A DNA stretch of 64,000 nucleotides, taken from Apostichopus japonicus (Eukaryota > Echinodermata > Holothuroidea > Aspidochirotida > Stichopodidae). The stretch covers positions 3,628,501 to 3,692,500 of the forward strand of contig NC_092582.1 in assembly GCF_037975245.1 (NCBI RefSeq), in the 5' to 3' direction. Below, in pieces: positions 59,973 through 64,000 of the stretch (the stretch's first letter is position 1; every line of letters begins with the position of its first letter). The notes under the pieces were generated by a model. That model saw only the letters and a program-made list of their open reading frames with translations. It was not told the DNA's origin and ran no database searches. The position numbers and the translations under genes were made by a program.

Positions 59973-60566
59973 GAAAGAAGTTGTCCCCAACTTGTGAAGC
60001 CTATGATGTTTTTCTGCCAATTCAGCAGTCGCTCACATGGCCTCTTCTCCGTTACTGCAGAAATTATAGAAAAAAAATGATTAATTGAAAATACAGCAAC
60101 ATATATACAAACTGCCACAACATATAACCTGATGCAATCATCTGAATTGTCAGTTTGAAATCTTAAAACAATGGTTCTTTCAGTTTCCCAATCTCTATTA
60201 GTTCTAAGCTCAGTATCAAAATAATGATAAAACATGTCTCTTGCCTGTGGCATATTTACCTCAATCTCTAATAGTCAGACAAATACTAACAGCTAAAACA
60301 ACTTACAGGACTATATCCTTTTTCTCTAGCTAGTAGCTACCTCCCCATGTGCATAGCTTTTCCCAGTTTGGGTTTTGCACCTACAATGGATTTGCTAAAT
60401 CCAATTGTAGCCTTAATGAGGCTCAGCATATCAAGTTGCTAGACAAACTATACAATAATTGTGTTCACAATAAGGTAAATAAAACATACATGTACATCTG
60501 AAAATCCAAAATTGAACCAATCATATCGTCTCCTTCCAAACTGACGAATCCTCACTACTTTAGAGC
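59973..60566 (-). other. region between pol stop and polypurine tract
   Basis: About 0.6 kb with no convincing gene. A 103-codon minus frame (59,942-60,253) has one hydrophobic stretch but crosses the polypurine tract and LTR boundary and has no family features. No envelope gene is evident. Confidence 0.5.
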
Positions 60567-63500
60567 TTATAGCTGTACCTCACGCTGACTATACATTAAG
60601 TAGCCCTGTATCATTGGATATCTATAAACAGGATATGTAGAATACTGGGGCCTAAATATTGAGCTAGCTCCCATGTTAAAACCTGGATTCAATGCTACCT
60701 CACTTGGCCACCCTACATAATTACAGTTTAACCTTGTGTATGCCGGTGAACCTAGTCTATCATATGTGAATTGGAGAGGTGGTTGTCGAACCCTATGAGT
60801 TACTCCCCCCTGTGTACCCAGGACATCAGGTTGGTTCGGCTGACTCTCTTGGTCTGGATTATCCACGACTGCACCCTCTGACATCTGATCGTACATCTGG
60901 TCACCTGTCTCTGGTTCTCCTTCATCAGGTTCAGTCTGGTCGGCATAGTGGTCATCTCCCAGCATTTGAAGGCACTCATCAGGTACTTCTAGCCTGGCAG
61001 CTCCTTCCCTTAAGGTCTCTCCAGTTGCTCTTCGGTCATTGTCGGTACTTACATCAGGTGGTCTTACCCTGAATTGTAAGAATTCATCGTCGTCATCACT
61101 TTCGTCACTGTTCTGATCAACAACAGTCTTGCTTGGTAGTCTGTGATTTCTTGTTCGTTTTGTTTGTTTGTTACGAGGACCTTCTTTTTCAATGGGAAGC
61201 AAGTCACATGACTTCAATAAATTTCTATGTAGAGTCTTTTCTCCACCTCGGCCGTTTTCTTCTTGCACCACATAAACTGGTAAGTCTCCTAGTTGTTTTC
61301 TTACAACATAGATTTGGTCCGCCCAGTAGGAACGTAGTTTGGCTGGGCCCTCTCTGGGCTTCAGGTTTCTCACCAAAACTCTGTCTCCAGGAAACAAGAC
61401 TGTGGCATTGGCCTTCTTGTCATACGCCTTCTTCCCCTTAGCAGCAGCTTTGATTGCATGTTTGTTCGCAATTTCAAATGCTTCTTTCATTCTCATTTTC
61501 CACTCCTCTACATACGTCTTATGGTTATTTGACTCTCCTTGTGCCTCATTGGCAGTTTCAAAAATCAGATCAATGGGGAGACGGGGTGATCTCCCAAACA
61601 TCAAGTAAAATGGTGAGTAGTTTGTGCTGCTGTTACGGGTACAATTGTAGGCATAAACACATTTGTTTAGGTGGTCCTTCCATTTTGACTTTTGTGTTTC
61701 TGTCAGTGTTCTCAGCATTCCTAAAATTGTGCGATTAAATCTCTCCACTTGACCATTGCCTTGCGGATGGTATGGTGTTGTCCGGGAGTGGTTTATACCG
61801 CAATAGATCTGCAATCGGGTAAAGAGCTGGTTCTCAAACTCTCTCCCTTGGTCATGGTGGATTCTACGAGGTATTCCAAACTTCAAGATGTAATCATTGA
61901 ACAACTTATCTGCGGCAGTCCTTCCAGATTTGTTAGTGGTTGGATATGCTTGAGTGAATCTGGTAAAATGATCAACAATAACCAGAATGTACTCATACCC
62001 GCCGGTACATCTTTCCAGATGGAGGTAATCTATGGAGATCAGCTCAAATGGTTGAGTAGTCTGGATGCTCTTGAGTGGGGCTCTTATTATTCTTTGTGGT
62101 TTCTTGCTTTTTATGCAAGTACACTGGTTGTTGACATAGCCTTCGATGTCCTTGAACATTCCGACCCAGTAGAACCTGTCATTGGCAAGGTCATACACCT
62201 TCTCTGCACCCACATGTCCCATTTCTTCATGCAACTCCTTGTAAACCAAATGGCGGTATTTCAGAGGTAGCACCAGCTGGTCTTTTCCCTTGATCACCCT
62301 TTTTAGGATCCCATGTTGATCAATTTTCAGTTTATCCCATTGCAGTAGGAGTTTGGACACATTCTTTGTCTCAGCACGCCTGATCTTTGTTGAAGGTCGG
62401 TGGCCACGTTGTTTGTAGAAAAGCACTCTCGATATGAATTCATCATCTGCCTGTGCTTCTTTCAGCTCACTTTTTGATATCCTTCTGCCTCTCTTATCTT
62501 CAGGGAACTTTAGTAGTTCATACACTTCAATACTGGAACAGACTGTTTCTATCAAAGTTGTCTCCCCTTGGCTCACAGCTTCCACGGTATCTTTTACACA
62601 GGTCATGACAGTTGGTGACAGTTCTTCAGTGTAGTAATCCATCATTGTCTTTGGATCATATGGTAATGACAAACGGGATAAGCTGTCGGCATCGATATTT
62701 ATCCTCCCTGGTCTATATCGAATGGTGAAATTAAAATCTGCCAGCTCCGACACCCAACGTTGTCCTGTAGCGTTCAGTTTGGCATTTGCTAGTACATAGG
62801 TGAGAGGGTTGTTATCTGTATAGACGGTGAAATGCTTTGCATAAAACAGATAGTCCCTGAATCTTTCTGTTATGGCCCACTTTAGAGCAAGGAATTCTAG
62901 TTTCCCTGAATGCATGTAGTAATTCTTTTCAGCTGGTGAAAGACTCCGTGATGCGTATGAAATAACTCGGAGCTTTCCGTCTTGCTCTTGGTACAGGATA
63001 GCACCGAGGCCTTCATTTGATGCATCAGTGTGGACAACAAACTCTTTATCAAAGTTTGGGTAACTCATCACTGGAGGGTTGGTCAGAGGCTCCAACAGTT
63101 CCTCTAAGGCCTGGTGATGTTGTTCTGTCCATACCACTGGATATCTGGATGGTAACTGCCCTTTTAGGTTGCTCTTGCCTTTTGTTGAGCCTTTACGCCC
63201 TCCCTTGATTTGTTTACCATTCAGCGTCTTTTCAGGCGGTGGTACTGTCAATAGATCATAGAGAGGTCTAGCTTTCTTAGAGAAATCTCTGATGAACTGG
63301 CGGTAGTACCCTACCAGGCCAAGCATATGCCTTACCTCTCCTACAGACTTTGGTCTCATTTCTTTGAGATGAAGGACTGCTTTGGTATCCTCTGGGTCTG
63401 CTCGATAACCCTGGGCTGATACAATTTTTCCCAAGTATTTCACTTCGGACTGGAACAGTTCGCATTTTGATGCTCTCAGTTTCACACCTTTAGCCTTCAA

Positions 63501-64000
63501 TCTCTGTAAGACTGCTTGGAGCCGTCTCAGGTGTTCCTCATATGTATCACTGAAGACCAGTATATCATCTAGGTAGGTGTAACAGATTTCACCATTCATG
63601 TCTTCCAAACACACTTCCATATGTCTCTGAAAAGCTGCTGGGGCATTCATCAGACCAAAGGGTATCCTTACCCACTCATAAAGCCCCCATGGAGTGATGA
63701 AAGCAGTGGCCTGTCGACTCTCTTTGCTGATAAAACCCTGATGATAGGCCTTACCTTGGTCAAGAGTCGAGAACCAGTGATTACCTCCAAGGCCACTCAG
63801 GACATCATTAATCTTGGGAATGGGTTGCCTGTCAGGTATAGTCTTTGCATTGAGAGCCCTATAATCTATGCAAAGGCGGAGTGTTCCATCTTTCTTTCTG
63901 ACACAGACTGCCGGTGATGAATAGGGTGATTTAGATCTCTGTACCCATCCTCTTGCCATCAAGTCCGACAGATAATCCTTCACTTCTCTGTATAAGGGTC
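60567..64000 (-). CDS. Ty3/Gypsy pol polyprotein (RT, RNase H, integrase), 5' end beyond window
   Basis: One uninterrupted minus-strand frame of more than 1140 codons stays open to the window edge, so the protease and gag region lie outside. Counting from codon 1 at 63,983: reverse transcriptase at about 1-250, with catalytic D75 in STLDQGKAYH and the YLDD box at 137-140. RNase H follows at about 310-440 (D320, E363, D390, D431/D433). The integrase zinc-binding region has H585, H590, C621 and C623. The integrase core is D652, D711, E747 in DD35E spacing, ending GQVERFNRT. A GPY/F-like module is at about 879-906. The C-terminal 200 residues are acidic and disordered. All catalytic residues and the frame are intact, so the copy looks young. 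It copies element RNA into DNA and integrates it. Confidence 0.95.
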   Translation of the reverse strand, partial: PLYREVKDYLSDLMARGWVQRSKSPYSSPAVCVRKKDGTLRLCIDYRALNAKTIPDRQPIPKINDVLSGLGGNHWFSTLDQGKAYHQGFISKESRQATAFITPWGLYEWVRIPFGLMNAPAAFQRHMEVCLEDMNGEICYTYLDDILVFSDTYEEHLRRLQAVLQRLKAKGVKLRASKCELFQSEVKYLGKIVSAQGYRADPEDTKAVLHLKEMRPKSVGEVRHMLGLVGYYRQFIRDFSKKARPLYDLLTVPPPEKTLNGKQIKGGRKGSTKGKSNLKGQLPSRYPVVWTEQHHQALEELLEPLTNPPVMSYPNFDKEFVVHTDASNEGLGAILYQEQDGKLRVISYASRSLSPAEKNYYMHSGKLEFLALKWAITERFRDYLFYAKHFTVYTDNNPLTYVLANAKLNATGQRWVSELADFNFTIRYRPGRINIDADSLSRLSLPYDPKTMMDYYTEELSPTVMTCVKDTVEAVSQGETTLIETVCSSIEVYELLKFPEDKRGRRISKSELKEAQADDEFISRVLFYKQRGHRPSTKIRRAETKNVSKLLLQWDKLKIDQHGILKRVIKGKDQLVLPLKYRHLVYKELHEEMGHVGAEKVYDLANDRFYWVGMFKDIEGYVNNQCTCIKSKKPQRIIRAPLKSIQTTQPFELISIDYLHLERCTGGYEYILVIVDHFTRFTQAYPTTNKSGRTAADKLFNDYILKFGIPRRIHHDQGREFENQLFTRLQIYCGINHSRTTPYHPQGNGQVERFNRTILGMLRTLTETQKSKWKDHLNKCVYAYNCTRNSSTNYSPFYLMFGRSPRLPIDLIFETANEAQGESNNHKTYVEEWKMRMKEAFEIANKHAIKAAAKGKKAYDKKANATVLFPGDRVLVRNLKPREGPAKLRSYWADQIYVVRKQLGDLPVYVVQEENGRGGEKTLHRNLLKSCDLLPIEKEGPRNKQTKRTRNHRLPSKTVVDQNSDESDDDDEFLQFRVRPPDVSTDNDRRATGETLREGAARLEVPDECLQMLGDDHYADQTEPDEGEPETGDQMYDQMSEGAVVDNPDQESQPNQPDVLGTQGGVTHRVRQPPLQFTYDRLGSPAYTRLNCNYVGWPSEVALNPGFNMGASSIFRPQYSTYPVYRYPMIQGYLMYSQREVQL

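Noticed and set aside
59942-60253. 103-codon minus-strand frame with a hydrophobic stretch, a possible envelope remnant
   Set aside because: It runs through the polypurine tract into the LTR and has no envelope-like signal peptide, cleavage site or cysteine pattern.
61749-62270. 173-codon plus-strand frame
   Set aside because: Shadow of the Ty3/Gypsy integrase region on the opposite strand.

Overview
The window is eukaryotic, from a metazoan. It is AT-rich, intron-dominated and crowded with transposon remains. It holds one gene that can be assembled exon by exon, and the proteins visible are an animal-type MFS transporter, a Ty3/Gypsy polyprotein and a Penelope-like endonuclease. Dense small DNA transposons, recurrent poly(dG)/poly(dC) runs and long (TA)n tracts suggest a marine invertebrate, perhaps an echinoderm. 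That lineage call is inference only. There are no bacterial operons, CRISPR arrays or rRNA genes.

Layout. Positions 1-35,500 hold no recognisable protein-coding gene and look like intron or intergenic DNA. Within them are a 2.7-kb tandem-repeat mobile element (6,040-8,734), a decayed tRNA-like SINE head (22,584-22,652), a pentanucleotide higher-order repeat (23,436-23,802), a 1.25-kb TTAA-flanked non-autonomous transposon (24,674-25,927) and a pair of hairpin motifs (30,502-30,683). A CpG-richer stretch at 35,500-36,200 has a candidate minus-strand first exon. Positions 36,200-43,700 form a transposon island: a palindromic foldback, a Penelope-like endonuclease relic, two hAT-type MITEs with 8-bp target-site duplications, a second copy of the tandem-repeat element (38,917-41,145), twin perfect hairpins and another foldback.

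The main host gene, 46,409-53,942 (+), is an MFSD6-like major-facilitator transporter. Six coding exons splice in frame to 612 codons, with a poly(A) signal at 54,107. The 3' splice site of its second coding exon has been tandemly duplicated into a ladder of about ten near-identical acceptors (48,302-48,687). Only the last keeps the reading frame. The upstream ones checked run into an early TAG, and all the others shift the frame. A roughly 200-bp (TA)n tract follows the same exon. This ladder is the most unusual feature of the window.

On the minus strand, 57,391-58,443 is a 351-codon acidic repeat-coding exon with good splice sites, from an unidentified gene. The right end (59,084-64,000, minus) is the 3' part of a Ty3/Gypsy retrotransposon: an intact RT-RNase H-integrase frame running off the window, a polypurine tract and an 878-bp 3' LTR. 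The LTR contains a perfect 59-bp direct repeat whose two copies form intron-like borders.

The two tandem-repeat elements are dense in AGGTCA nuclear-receptor half-sites in DR1, DR2, DR4 and DR5 spacing, so they could act as dispersed hormone-response modules. That is inference.
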